NCBI GenBank assembly: GCA_965363675.1
Contig: CBDTTW010000105.1
Coordinates: 1 to 10,744 of the forward strand
From: CBDTTW01 sp965363675
GTDB taxonomy: Bacteria; Bacteroidota; Rhodothermia; Rhodothermales; DASSAV01
Direction: 5' to 3'
DNA: 10,744 bases
A model generated the notes under the pieces. The model was not told the DNA's origin, did not search any database, and worked only from the letters and a program-made list of their open reading frames with translations. Shown in pieces: positions 1-6,694 of the stretch. A program made the translations under genes and the position numbers. Each line of letters starts with the position of its first letter. The stretch's first letter is position 1.

Positions 1-956
1 CCCCGGCTGCCGCTCCGGAGCCGCCCGCCGCCGCAGAGGACGCACCCCAGGCAGGGCCGCCCGCCTTCGAGGAGCCCACGCCTGCGGCCGAGCCCCTGCG
101 CCCCGAAGCACTTACAGCGGAGACGGAGCCCCTCCCGGAGGCCGCCCTGCCGCCGGTCTACGCCGCGCCCCTTCCGGAGGCGGAAGACGAAGCGCCCCCT
201 TCGGAGCCCGAAGTCAGCGCGTGGGAGGAGCACCCGGTTTTTGCCATCGACGAGTTCGGCGCGCCTCCCTCGGCCGAAGCAGCGCCGCCGGATACGTATG
301 CCCCCCCGGCCGCCGTCTACGCAACCCCGGCAGACGCGGACGCCCCGCCCCCCCTCGCTGCCGCGCCGGACGAGGACGCCGACCGCCTGCATCAGGAGTG
401 GGTCGCGCGCGCGCACCGGCACGTGCGCCCCGAGCAGCCCGCGCGCCGCTTCTCGACGCCGGTGATGGTGGCGAGCCTTCTGCTCATCGCCGCGCTCGCC
501 GCCTTGCTCTACACCTACCTGCGCCCCGGCGACCCGCTGCCTCCGCCGGCGACGATAAACGCACCCGTGGCCTCCGCCCTCGACCCAGCGGCCGAGGACA
601 CCACGGCCGAGGTCGGCCAGGTCGCCGCGGCGGAGACGGAACCCGTCCAGGAGCCGGACAACACCGCCGCCGAGCCGCCTGCCCCTGCCGTCGCCGCCCA
701 GACGCCTGCCACGGGCTATGCCATCGTGGCGGGTTCCTCCGTAGACCGGCCGCTGGCCGAGGGCGACGTCGCACGCTACAAGAAGGCGGGCATGCCGGCC
801 TGGCTGCTCCAGAGCCAGGTCAACGGCAGAACGCGCTACCGCATCATGGTCGGGCAATATCCCACGCGCGGAGAAGCCAGCCGCGGCCTGGGCGAGTATG
901 CCGGCCAACTGCCCGAAGGGGCGTGGGTGGCCCCCCTCGAAGCAAACAACCCCTGA
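1..956 (+). CDS. SPOR-domain membrane protein, 5' truncated
   Basis: The reading frame (codons from base 3) is open to the left edge and stops at TGA 954-956, giving 317 visible residues. Residues 1-140 are a low-complexity Pro/Ala/Glu-rich acidic segment. About residues 153-173 (TPVMVASLLLIAALAALLYTY) form one transmembrane helix preceded by Arg-Arg, which suggests a cytoplasmic N-terminus. A second Pro/Ala linker follows, then a C-terminal domain (about 238-313, beginning GYAIVAGSS and containing RTRYRIMVGQYPTRGEA) that matches the SPOR fold. SPOR domains bind denuded-glycan septal peptidoglycan, so a role in division or cell-wall maintenance is likely. In Bacteroidota-type genomes such proteins often carry an N-terminal HU/CCDC81-like domain; here that part lies outside the window and cannot be checked. 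An internal GTG at 423 is not a likely start because the same frame continues upstream without a stop. Confidence 0.85.
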   Translation, partial: PAAAPEPPAAAEDAPQAGPPAFEEPTPAAEPLRPEALTAETEPLPEAALPPVYAAPLPEAEDEAPPSEPEVSAWEEHPVFAIDEFGAPPSAEAAPPDTYAPPAAVYATPADADAPPPLAAAPDEDADRLHQEWVARAHRHVRPEQPARRFSTPVMVASLLLIAALAALLYTYLRPGDPLPPPATINAPVASALDPAAEDTTAEVGQVAAAETEPVQEPDNTAAEPPAPAVAAQTPATGYAIVAGSSVDRPLAEGDVARYKKAGMPAWLLQSQVNGRTRYRIMVGQYPTRGEASRGLGEYAGQLPEGAWVAPLEANNP

Positions 957-981
957 GCCGCCGCCGACGCGGCCTAAAAAC

Positions 982-1024
982 AAGGAAAGCGCCCCGGCCG
1001 CAGAAGCCGGGGCGCTTTCCTTTT
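982..1024. terminator. Bidirectional intrinsic terminator between convergent genes
   Basis: A perfect 17-bp stem pairs 982-998 with 1006-1022 around a 7-nt loop (CGCAGAA). On the plus strand it ends in TTTT. On the minus strand the 3' side reads CTTTCCTTGTTTTT, from the A-run at 976-983. It lies 25 bp past the SPOR gene stop and 42 bp past the stop of the minus-strand T9SS gene, so it can end both transcripts. Confidence 0.9.
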
Positions 1025-1066
1025 GATGCGGCGACCTTTCAGGGCCGCACGACCTACGCGCGGCGC

Positions 1067-2458
1067 CTACCGCACGAGCGCCATCGTCCGGGTCTGCGAC
1101 TTGCCGCCGGAAGTGATGCGGTAGAAATACATGCCGCTCGGGGCCTGCGCGCCCATGCCGTTCAGGCCGTCCCAGCGCACCTGATAGCGGCCCGCCGTCC
1201 GCTGCTCGTTCACGAGCACGCGCACCTCACGGCCCACCGCGTCGTAGACGGCCAGCCGCACGCGGCCTGCCGCAGCCAACTCGTACGAAATCACCGTCTC
1301 CGGGTTGAACGGGTTGGGGTAATTCTGGTCGAGCACAAACGCCTCGGGAACCGTCTCGTCGCGGCTCTCCGTGCCGACCGTCACGGCGCTGCCCGTCTGC
1401 GCGTCGATGTACACCATGTGGGTCATGCCGCCCGAGACCGGCGCATAAGTAAAGGCCCACACGGCGCGCTGCCCGTCCGAGGGGAACAGCCCCCGGCGCA
1501 GCTCCGCCTGCACGAACGTCCCGACCGAGTCGGAGCGAAGGTTCATCATGCTCGCCTCGGCCGCCATGATCGCCTCCCGGCTGTCGAGCCAGTTGGCCGG
1601 CAGCGGCTGCTTCGGCGGATTCTCGTCCGGCGCGCCGCTCGTCACCACGATGCCGTTCGTGACGATGAACCGGCGGAATAGCTGCTGGCTCGGCGAGTAG
1701 TACGTATAGCTCCACAAAGCCGACATGCCCTGCATGTTCACGTCCGGAAGCACTGTCGAAACCTGCACGAGCATGGCATCCGCCGCAAAGTTGACGGCGC
1801 TCTGCATCGAGGCGGCCATGTTCTGCTTGGCCGTCGTCGGGGCCAGCCCGATGGCATTGCCCGTGCGCGCATCTACGACGAAAAGCCGGTAGTCGCCGCG
1901 CGCCGCCGAAGCGTAGCTGACGATCCAGTAGGCATGGGCCATGCCGTCGCCGGAGCCGGCGGGCAGCAGGGCGTCCGGAAGGCGCACCAGGAGCGCCGAA
2001 ACCTCCGTCCCCGAGTTCCCGGAGCGGAAGGCCATGCCGCCGTTGCGCTCGGCCGCGTCGATGGCGTCGCCGCTGTCGATCCAGTCCGTCGGCAGCGGGT
2101 CGATGTCGAAGTCCGGCGTAAGCACGCTTCGGAGGAAGACGCTGCTGCCGAAGGCCGCAGGGGCCGCCGCAATGTTGCTGCCCTGGCGGATCACGAGAAT
2201 CGGCTGGTCGGAGCCTTCCGTCATAAAGAGGTACAGCCATGAGTCCGAAAAGCCGAACTCCGGCGAGATCATGCTGGACGTGATGGCTACCAGGCGCGCG
2301 CCGGCGTCGATGCGCTTGGCGGCCGCCTCGACGGCGCTCAGGTTTTCGCGCGCAGAACTGGCCGTGGACTGCGCCTGCGCCGCCGGCGCCAGCATGAGCA
2401 GCGCCAACAGGCAGGCTGCGGCCGCCGCCCGGCGCGGTTTGGTAAATGTTTTAGTCAT
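1067..2458 (-). CDS. Secreted T9SS-sorted protein with duplicated PepSY-like unit
   Basis: 463 residues. Residues 1-29 are a Sec signal peptide: basic start, hydrophobic core AAAAACLLALLMLAPA, and an AQA cleavage site before Gln30. Residues about 374-463 are a T9SS type A C-terminal sorting domain (NYPNPFNPET at 380-388, then SGMYFYRI and RTMALVR at the end), so it should cross the outer membrane and be surface-attached or released. Between them two similar units can be read, about 45-205 and 221-360. Each has a W-x-Y strand, LPtdWiDS..AI.AAE (122-136; 286-301), a W..(S/T)Y strand and a DA.TG..(I/V) turn (196-203; 352-359). The last two resemble the DAxTG end of PepSY-type domains, which is an inference. 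The function is unknown. It lies 113 nt downstream of the ferritin-like pair on the same strand and could be co-transcribed with it. Confidence 0.88.
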   Translation of the reverse strand: MTKTFTKPRRAAAAACLLALLMLAPAAQAQSTASSARENLSAVEAAAKRIDAGARLVAITSSMISPEFGFSDSWLYLFMTEGSDQPILVIRQGSNIAAAPAAFGSSVFLRSVLTPDFDIDPLPTDWIDSGDAIDAAERNGGMAFRSGNSGTEVSALLVRLPDALLPAGSGDGMAHAYWIVSYASAARGDYRLFVVDARTGNAIGLAPTTAKQNMAASMQSAVNFAADAMLVQVSTVLPDVNMQGMSALWSYTYYSPSQQLFRRFIVTNGIVVTSGAPDENPPKQPLPANWLDSREAIMAAEASMMNLRSDSVGTFVQAELRRGLFPSDGQRAVWAFTYAPVSGGMTHMVYIDAQTGSAVTVGTESRDETVPEAFVLDQNYPNPFNPETVISYELAAAGRVRLAVYDAVGREVRVLVNEQRTAGRYQVRWDGLNGMGAQAPSGMYFYRITSGGKSQTRTMALVR

Positions 2459-2512
2459 AACGATAGGGTCAGATAGAATGGCACAAACGGTGGTTGCGGC
2501 ATATTGCCGGAA

Positions 2513-2546
2513 AGGGTGCGCCCACCTTCAATGCGGTACGCACCCT
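2513..2546 (-). terminator. Weak hairpin between ferritin-like gene and T9SS gene
   Basis: AGGGTGCG (2513-2520) pairs with CGCACCCT (2539-2546) across an 18-nt loop. On the minus strand the hairpin is followed by only a short TT run. It could be a partial terminator or attenuator after the ferritin-like genes, or a stability element. Evidence is weak. Confidence 0.3.
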
Positions 2547-2571
2547 CGCGCGGCACGGCAATGCAGCGGCT

Positions 2572-3369
2572 CTAGGCGAGGAACATGCCTGCGATAGCCA
2601 GCACGGCTTCCTTCGAGAGCGGCTCGTCGAACGCCTCGGTGATAGCCTCGACGGGGCGGTCCGTGACGGTGCTCACGTCCACGCCGCCCTGCATGATGTT
2701 GTCCTCGCCGTTGTAAACGGCCTGGATCGGGGCGGCATTGGTCATCGCAAACTCGATCCAGGCGTCCGGCTTGGCATTGCCCGGCCCGCGGATGCGGCGC
2801 ACCTCGGCGGCGTGGCGCGCCTCGACGCTGTGGATCTGAAGCGCCACCGTCAGGATCATGTCGTTGCTCATCAGGTTGCCGGCTTGGCCCTTGTAGGCCC
2901 GCACCCCTGTATCCTCGAAACCCTGCGACAGAATCAGGAACGTGGCATAGTCGTTGAACGGGTTGAAGGCGCCCTTGGCCGTAAAGTCGAACGCCGGCTT
3001 CGCCACGGCGTCGGCGCCCAGCACGCTCTTGAGCAGCGCTACGTGGGCCGACTCATGCTTCAGAATCTGCTCGAAGACCGGCTTCACATTGGCCGGAATG
3101 AGCGAGGCCTTGCCTACACCCATCTGATAGAACGCTTCCTCCAGGTATTCGAGCGTGAGCGCGAAGTTGAGCACGTCCTTGATCTGCTGCGGCAGCGACT
3201 GCCCGAACGCCTGCCGGGACATGAGGCCGAGCGCTACGGGCACGGAGGCCATCGCGGCTTTTGCGGCAAAGCTCAGGCCGGCTTCCTGCGGGTCCTGCGC
3301 CGCAACGGTCTCCAGCACGTCCTGGTCCAACTGGTCTAGAATCGTCGTTTTATTTTCCATGGTCATCAT
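2572..3369 (-). CDS. Ferritin-like domain protein (Ferritin_2-type), second of tandem pair
   Basis: 265 residues. The Ferritin_2-type four-helix core spans about 62-195. Candidate di-iron ligands are E74/E77 (TLEYLEEAFY), E106-x-x-H109 (HESAHVALL), E152 (GFEDTGVRAY) and E183-x-x-H186 (SVEARHAAEVR). This is the same pattern as the gene upstream, so the two are paralogues. Residues about 31-57 form a hydrophobic signal-like stretch (AMASVPVALGLMSRQAFGQ), but no twin arginine precedes it, unlike its partner. The start is uncertain: ATG codons at 3369, 3366 and 3360 are in frame, and the last has a GGA 9 nt upstream, so a 262-residue product is equally likely. It begins 5 nt after the stop of the upstream gene, consistent with an operon. 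The biochemical role is unproven; metal or redox handling in the envelope is the inference. Confidence 0.85.
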   Translation of the reverse strand: MMTMENKTTILDQLDQDVLETVAAQDPQEAGLSFAAKAAMASVPVALGLMSRQAFGQSLPQQIKDVLNFALTLEYLEEAFYQMGVGKASLIPANVKPVFEQILKHESAHVALLKSVLGADAVAKPAFDFTAKGAFNPFNDYATFLILSQGFEDTGVRAYKGQAGNLMSNDMILTVALQIHSVEARHAAEVRRIRGPGNAKPDAWIEFAMTNAAPIQAVYNGEDNIMQGGVDVSTVTDRPVEAITEAFDEPLSKEAVLAIAGMFLA

Positions 3370-3374
3370 TCCGT

Positions 3375-4097
3375 TCAGGAGGTGGGAAGGTTGGCGGCGC
3401 TCACGCGCGTCACGATGTACGGATCGGCCATGCCCAGCACTTCGCTCGGCGTGCGGGCCATATCCAGGCCGTTGGCGTCCACCACGTCGTCGCCGGCGAA
3501 GTAGGCCGTGTTCGGCATGATCAGGTCCCGGATGGCGGCCGCGTGGCGCGCTTCCACCGACACGATCTTGCCGGCCAGCAGCAGGTACGTCGGATTCGTG
3601 AGCAGCTTGCCGGCGCCGTTGTAGGCCGAGACGCCCAGATCCTCGAACACGCGCGCCGTGCCGAGCACACTGTTGCGGCTGGAGAAGTTGATCGAGCTGA
3701 AGTCGACTTCGAGGGCCGGGATGGCGCTCGTGCCGAGAGCCGCCTTCAGGAAGTCGCGGTGAACGATCTCGTGGTCGCGCAGATCGGTGAGCACGCGCTT
3801 TTCCTCGTCGGTGGCGCCGCTGAAGTACGCGCCGGCGGCCTTGATGTAGAACGCTGCTTCGAGCTGCTCGAGCGCGTACGCGTAGTTGAGCACGCCGATA
3901 TCGCCGCTCCCGAAGTCAACGGTCATGTTGTTGTTGCCGTTGTCGTCCAGGCCGAACAGGGCATCGCAGCCCGACATCACGCCCATGAGCGCGACGCTGC
4001 CCACGAGCTGCTTCATGAAACCGCGCCGGTTGAGTGCGCCGCGTCCCTGCCCTTCTTCGGGCGCGGCGGGGTTGCTGCCCGTAATTAACTTCACCAT
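3375..4097 (-). CDS. Tat-signal ferritin-like lipoprotein, first of tandem pair
   Basis: 240 residues from ATG 4097, chosen because AGGAGG lies 6 nt upstream; an in-frame ATG at 4178 lacks such a site. The N-terminus has a twin-arginine motif NRRGFMK (23-29), a hydrophobic core (LVGSVALMGV) and a lipobox-like MSGC with Cys44. This predicts a folded, Tat-exported lipoprotein. The ferritin-like four-helix region (about 65-195) keeps E77/E80 (ALEQLEAAFY), E110-x-x-H113 (DHEIVHRDFL), E152 (FEDLGVSAY) and E182-x-x-H185 (VSVEARHAAAIR), a plausible di-iron site. Tat export fits a cofactor loaded in the cytoplasm. It is the first gene after the repeat-containing regulatory region and is followed 5 nt later by its paralogue. 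Iron storage as such is not shown, since these proteins do not resemble 24-mer ferritin in sequence. Confidence 0.88.
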   Translation of the reverse strand: MVKLITGSNPAAPEEGQGRGALNRRGFMKQLVGSVALMGVMSGCDALFGLDDNGNNNMTVDFGSGDIGVLNYAYALEQLEAAFYIKAAGAYFSGATDEEKRVLTDLRDHEIVHRDFLKAALGTSAIPALEVDFSSINFSSRNSVLGTARVFEDLGVSAYNGAGKLLTNPTYLLLAGKIVSVEARHAAAIRDLIMPNTAYFAGDDVVDANGLDMARTPSEVLGMADPYIVTRVSAANLPTS

Positions 4098-4103
4098 TAG
4101 ACA

Positions 4104-4109
4104 CCTCCT
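4104..4109 (-). promoter_or_regulatory. Strong Shine-Dalgarno of the Tat ferritin-like gene
   Basis: The minus strand reads AGGAGG, then TGTCTA, then ATG at 4097. A near-consensus site stands out here because most starts in this window have none. It fixes the start codon and suggests efficient translation. Confidence 0.8.
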
Positions 4110-4157
4110 GTACATTGGATGAGATTCAAGAAAAGGCGTGAGCGCCTCTGCTTGGTA

Positions 4158-4194
4158 CAAGAGTAGCGTGATCGGCACGGGGTGAACAGTTCAC
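4158..4194 (-). promoter_or_regulatory. Candidate activator-dependent promoter for the ferritin-like pair
   Basis: The minus strand carries TACTCTTG (4165-4158), one mismatch from the Bacteroidota -7 element TAnnTTTG. No good -33 or -35 element lies upstream. The first GTGAAC repeat (4194-4189) sits at about that position instead. A poor basal promoter with a repeat array over its upstream element is typical of activator-dependent control. The transcription start has not been mapped. Confidence 0.4.
4182..4194. repeat. 13-bp palindrome at the end of the repeat array
   Basis: GTGAAC-A-GTTCAC, with perfect 6-bp arms about one central base. The right arm is the first of the four 11-bp-spaced repeats, so one inverted half-site caps the direct-repeat array on its promoter-proximal side. 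Confidence 0.7.
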
Positions 4195-4232
4195 TTTCTG
4201 TTCACTTTATGTTCACCCAATGTTCATGAAAG
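4189..4232. repeat. Four direct repeats at exact 11-bp period (operator-like array)
   Basis: GTTCAC starts at 4189, 4200 and 4211, and GTTCAT at 4222. The first two 11-mers differ at one base (GTTCACTTTCT and GTTCACTTTAT). On the minus strand, the coding strand of the ferritin-like genes, they read TGAAC. One repeat per helical turn puts all sites on one face of the DNA, as for PhoB/SARP-type winged-helix regulators or arrays bound by multimeric activators. The array lies about 92-135 bp upstream of the ATG of the first ferritin-like gene and just upstream of its candidate promoter. Confidence 0.75.
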
Positions 4233-4364
4233 ACTTTGTAACAACTCCTTCATATATAAAACTTATACGCGCCCTTTCTTATTCTCGCGATAAGGTAACG
4301 CGTTCTTGGTTCCATCCCGAAAGGCCATTTTTGGATGCCGGGACGTCCTTTTGATCCATGCCCT
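4233..4364. other. AT-rich intergenic stretch upstream of the repeat array
   Basis: No gene is seen here. The part at 4233-4268 is clearly AT-rich against its surroundings (CATATATAAAACTTATA) and could act as an UP-like or bendable element for the adjacent repeats. A short inverted repeat CTTAT-7 nt-ATAAG lies at 4278-4294. No convincing terminator follows the ATPase gene stop at 4365, so read-through into the ferritin-like genes is possible. Confidence 0.4.
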
Positions 4365-6482
4365 CTAGGCTTTTAGTTCCTGCGTCCAGAGGATTTCCAC
4401 GAGGGCTTCGATGCCCTTTCGCAGGTAGCGCCGGTAGGTGCTGAAGGGAAGGCCGAGCTGCTCGGCGGCGCGCTCCTGCGAGGGCTGCGGGCTGAAATAG
4501 GTGTAGTCCAACGCCCGGAAGAACTTTTTTTCCCTCGGCGACTGCTCCAGCACGGCGGCGGCTTCCGAGAGGATGCGGCAGAGCGTCTCGGTCCGCGCCT
4601 CCTCTGAGAAATCGCCGCCGCAGCCGCCTACGACCATGCGCGTGCTCAGCAGCGGATTTCCGGAGAGCGCGCTGTGCGAAAGAAAATGCCGCAGCGCCTC
4701 CCGCACTGCGGCCGTAAAGGCGTGGCGGTCCAGCACGACGACGGTAGGTTGCTCTCCGATGGGCCCGTAGCCCCAAAGCAGATCGCCTTTCTCGGCGATG
4801 CGGTCCAGCCACGACGCCGGATCGACCGCCCGCCAGTCGTGCCCGAACACGCCGTACGTGTGCGGCGGCTTGCCGAAATCCGTATCGGGCAGTCGCTGCA
4901 ACCCGACGAACGTGAACACGGGCTGCCAGAACTCGGGCTGAGCGCAGGGCAAAAACGTAAAGGCCAGCCGCTGCGTCGTCAGGTAATGGCTGATAGTGTG
5001 CACGAAGAACAGGCTCTGCACGGGGCTAACCCCCTGGTGCGCCTCGCGGTCCATCCAGAAGCGGAAGTACAGCGCCTTCTCGCCCTCGCGCAGCGGCGCC
5101 TGAGCCTCCAGCCACCGGGCGGCCCGGGCAAGCGCCGGATCCGCAGCGGCCTCGGCCGACGCCAGCTCATGCATCGGGATGGTGTAGACGAACCCTTCGA
5201 CGCGCCCCCCCACTCCGCGAAAAACGAGCAGCCATTCCGGTCGCCGCGCCAGCCACGCCGCCGCCAGCGCGGCGGCCTCGGCGCCTTCGTGCCGTTCGAT
5301 GATCTGCAAGATCTCGGCGTGGTCTCGTGGGCCGCCCGTATCCTGCCGCCAATCTTTTTGCTGCGCCCACTGCGCTTCGAGCTTCCGGAAGAAAGGCGCC
5401 ACCAGATCATGATCGCGGTAAAGAAAAAAATAATCCGACAGAATGCGTTCGAGGCTGGCCCCCTCGCGGTGGAACCGCAGTTGCCGGGTATAGTAGCGCC
5501 GGGCTTTCTTCTGGAAAGCGTTATACTGCTCCCGGTTGCGCCACTTCAGATCCTCGGCGAGCACCGTGCGCGCCAGGTCGTGCGGGAAAAGCCCGCGCCG
5601 GCTGGCCTGCATGATCGAGAGGCCCCGCAACCACTGGAAAATGCAGTGCACATCGTCGCGCTCCAGCAGCGCCGAGAGCAGCGTTTCGTCGAGGTCGCGC
5701 ACCACCACCGCCGCTTCGAGGGCCTGCTGATACTCGGCCGTCGGCGCTTCGTGGAGCAGCCGCTTCAGCAGCACCCCCACGACATCCGGCACCTCCTGCG
5801 GGGCAAACTTGAGGTCCGGGCGCATGGAAAACACGTCGGCCACGAGCGCGAGCGCGAGGGGGTTTCCGTGCGCGAAGGCCAGCACCGCCGGGATCTGCCC
5901 GGCCGGAGCCTCTCGGGCTTCGAGAAAGGCGCGGCTTTCCTCCTCGGTCAGGTTGCCCAGCGGCGCCAGGTGCACGAACGAGCGCAGGCCGGATTCGAGC
6001 AGCAGTTCCGCCGGCGGGGGCCTGCGCCCGGCCGCCACCACGAGGACGTTCTGCGGCAGCGAAGGCAGAAAGCTGCTCCAGATCCACCGCTCCAGCGGCG
6101 AGAGCAGTTCGTAGGCGTCGAGCAGAATGACCACCGGCCCCGGCTGCGCCGCATACCAGGCGTACAGATCGGCCATGCCCGCCCACTGCTCCAGGCCGCT
6201 GTGCTGCTCCCACCGCAGCGCCTCAATCAGCGAGGCCGCCGAGGGCTCGATATCCCGGGCGTTGAGATAGACGCATAGCCCCCCGGCGCTGCTGCACATG
6301 AACTCGTACTCATGCAGCAAAGCCGTTTTGCCGCAACCGGCGGGGCCGTACACGAACAGGACGTGGAACGGAAGCGCGGCGGCGGCAAGGGCCGAGCCGA
6401 ACCTGCGTCGCTCTTCGACCCGCCCTATGAAATGCCTGTGCCGGGTAGACTTGAGCCGTTCTTCAAGAAGCCGTTTCATCAT
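4365..6482 (-). CDS. STAND-type ATPase transcriptional regulator with C-terminal HTH
   Basis: 705 residues from ATG 6482. An in-frame GTG at 6611 would add 43 residues, but that stretch lies over stacked inverted repeats and has no family-like features. FIGR (18-21) is the usual STAND entry motif. Walker A is GPAGCGKT (46-53) and Walker B VVILLDAYE (117-125). A sensor-like strand VLVVAAGRRPPP (146-157) and the HGNPLALAL motif (about 205-213) follow. The middle-to-C-terminal part (about 415-557, with RVEGFVYTI, YFRFWMDRE and GVFGHDWR) may be a GNAT-like sensor or effector domain (inference). The end (about 660-703) has an HTH of sigma region-4 type, QERAAEQLGLPFSTYRRYL. STAND proteins are ATP-driven switches that multimerise on a signal; with an HTH this is most likely a transcription activator. 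The nearest target is the repeat array downstream. The signal is unknown. Confidence 0.8.
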   Translation of the reverse strand: MMKRLLEERLKSTRHRHFIGRVEERRRFGSALAAAALPFHVLFVYGPAGCGKTALLHEYEFMCSSAGGLCVYLNARDIEPSAASLIEALRWEQHSGLEQWAGMADLYAWYAAQPGPVVILLDAYELLSPLERWIWSSFLPSLPQNVLVVAAGRRPPPAELLLESGLRSFVHLAPLGNLTEEESRAFLEAREAPAGQIPAVLAFAHGNPLALALVADVFSMRPDLKFAPQEVPDVVGVLLKRLLHEAPTAEYQQALEAAVVVRDLDETLLSALLERDDVHCIFQWLRGLSIMQASRRGLFPHDLARTVLAEDLKWRNREQYNAFQKKARRYYTRQLRFHREGASLERILSDYFFLYRDHDLVAPFFRKLEAQWAQQKDWRQDTGGPRDHAEILQIIERHEGAEAAALAAAWLARRPEWLLVFRGVGGRVEGFVYTIPMHELASAEAAADPALARAARWLEAQAPLREGEKALYFRFWMDREAHQGVSPVQSLFFVHTISHYLTTQRLAFTFLPCAQPEFWQPVFTFVGLQRLPDTDFGKPPHTYGVFGHDWRAVDPASWLDRIAEKGDLLWGYGPIGEQPTVVVLDRHAFTAAVREALRHFLSHSALSGNPLLSTRMVVGGCGGDFSEEARTETLCRILSEAAAVLEQSPREKKFFRALDYTYFSPQPSQERAAEQLGLPFSTYRRYLRKGIEALVEILWTQELKA

Positions 6483-6489
6483 AAGTTCG

Positions 6490-6582
6490 GCGGAGTCTCC
6501 GCGCCATGCGAGCCCAAACTGCCGTGCGGCAGTGCGTTGTCGGAAGAGTGTCAGCGGCGGCCCCCTCCACGGAAGGGGCCGC
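6490..6582. repeat. Three inverted repeats in the leader of the ATPase gene
   Basis: Successive inverted repeats are GCGGAGTCTCCGC (6490-6502), ACTGCCG-TG-CGGCAGT (6518-6533), and GCGGCCCC (6557-6564) paired with GGGGCCGC (6575-6582) around 10 nt. On the minus strand the first contains the only GGAG upstream of ATG 6482 (14 nt away). Such stacking suits a structured 5' leader better than coding sequence, and could hide the ribosome site. Confidence 0.55.
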
Positions 6583-6594
6583 TTCCAAGCGCCG

Positions 6595-6623
6595 CTTGCG
6601 CATGAAGTCACTGCATGCGCAAG
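6595..6623. promoter_or_regulatory. 29-bp near-perfect palindrome, likely operator
   Basis: CTTGCGCATG (6595-6604) and CATGCGCAAG (6614-6623) are perfect 10-bp arms. The 9-nt centre is itself AGT-C-ACT flanked by one mismatched pair (6605/6613). It lies next to minus-strand promoter-like boxes of the ATPase gene. As DNA it suits a dimeric repressor or autoregulator site. As RNA it would be a stable hairpin. Confidence 0.65.
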
Positions 6624-6625
6624 TC

Positions 6626-6653
6626 GTCATATTTCTCGGCGGTAATAAGTCAA
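6626..6653 (-). promoter_or_regulatory. Second candidate promoter for the ATPase gene
   Basis: The minus strand reads TTGACT (6653-6648), a 16-nt spacer, then TATGAC (6631-6626). Transcription from it would start inside the 29-bp palindrome, so a protein bound there would block it. Match quality is modest. Confidence 0.3.
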
Positions 6654-6666
6654 TAATAACACTAAA

Positions 6667-6694
6667 AGTATAGCACCTCATTTCGACATTTCAA
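6667..6694 (-). promoter_or_regulatory. Candidate main promoter of the ATPase gene
   Basis: The minus strand reads TTGAAA (6694-6689), 16 nt, TATACT (6672-6667). TACTTTTA, overlapping the -10, is also one base from the Bacteroidota TAnnTTTG element. A start near 6660 would give a leader of about 180 nt to ATG 6482, containing the palindrome and the three inverted repeats. Confidence 0.5.

Noticed and set aside
221..1681. Long plus-strand open frame of 486 codons
   Set aside because: Arg/Pro/Ala-rich, runs through the SPOR gene in another frame, the terminator and antisense to the T9SS gene. It has no recognisable domain. A GC-rich shadow frame.
4189..4232. CRISPR array
   Set aside because: The repeats are 6 bp with 5-bp spacing. 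This is operator-like phasing, far too short for CRISPR repeats and spacers.
4221..4262. Tiny minus-strand reading frames after an AAGGAG-like site upstream of the repeats
   Set aside because: The frames are only a few codons long and overlap the repeat array. The purine-rich run is better explained by the local base composition.
4674..6278. Plus-strand open frame of 534 codons antisense to the STAND gene
   Set aside because: Arg/His/Gln-rich composition typical of an antisense frame of a high-GC gene. The minus strand carries Walker A/B and HTH motifs.
6463..6603. Possible 46-residue leader peptide starting in the palindrome and overlapping the STAND gene ATG by 20 nt
   Set aside because: Very Arg-rich, no ribosome site, and it reads through three inverted repeats. 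Translational coupling is conceivable but nothing supports it beyond position.
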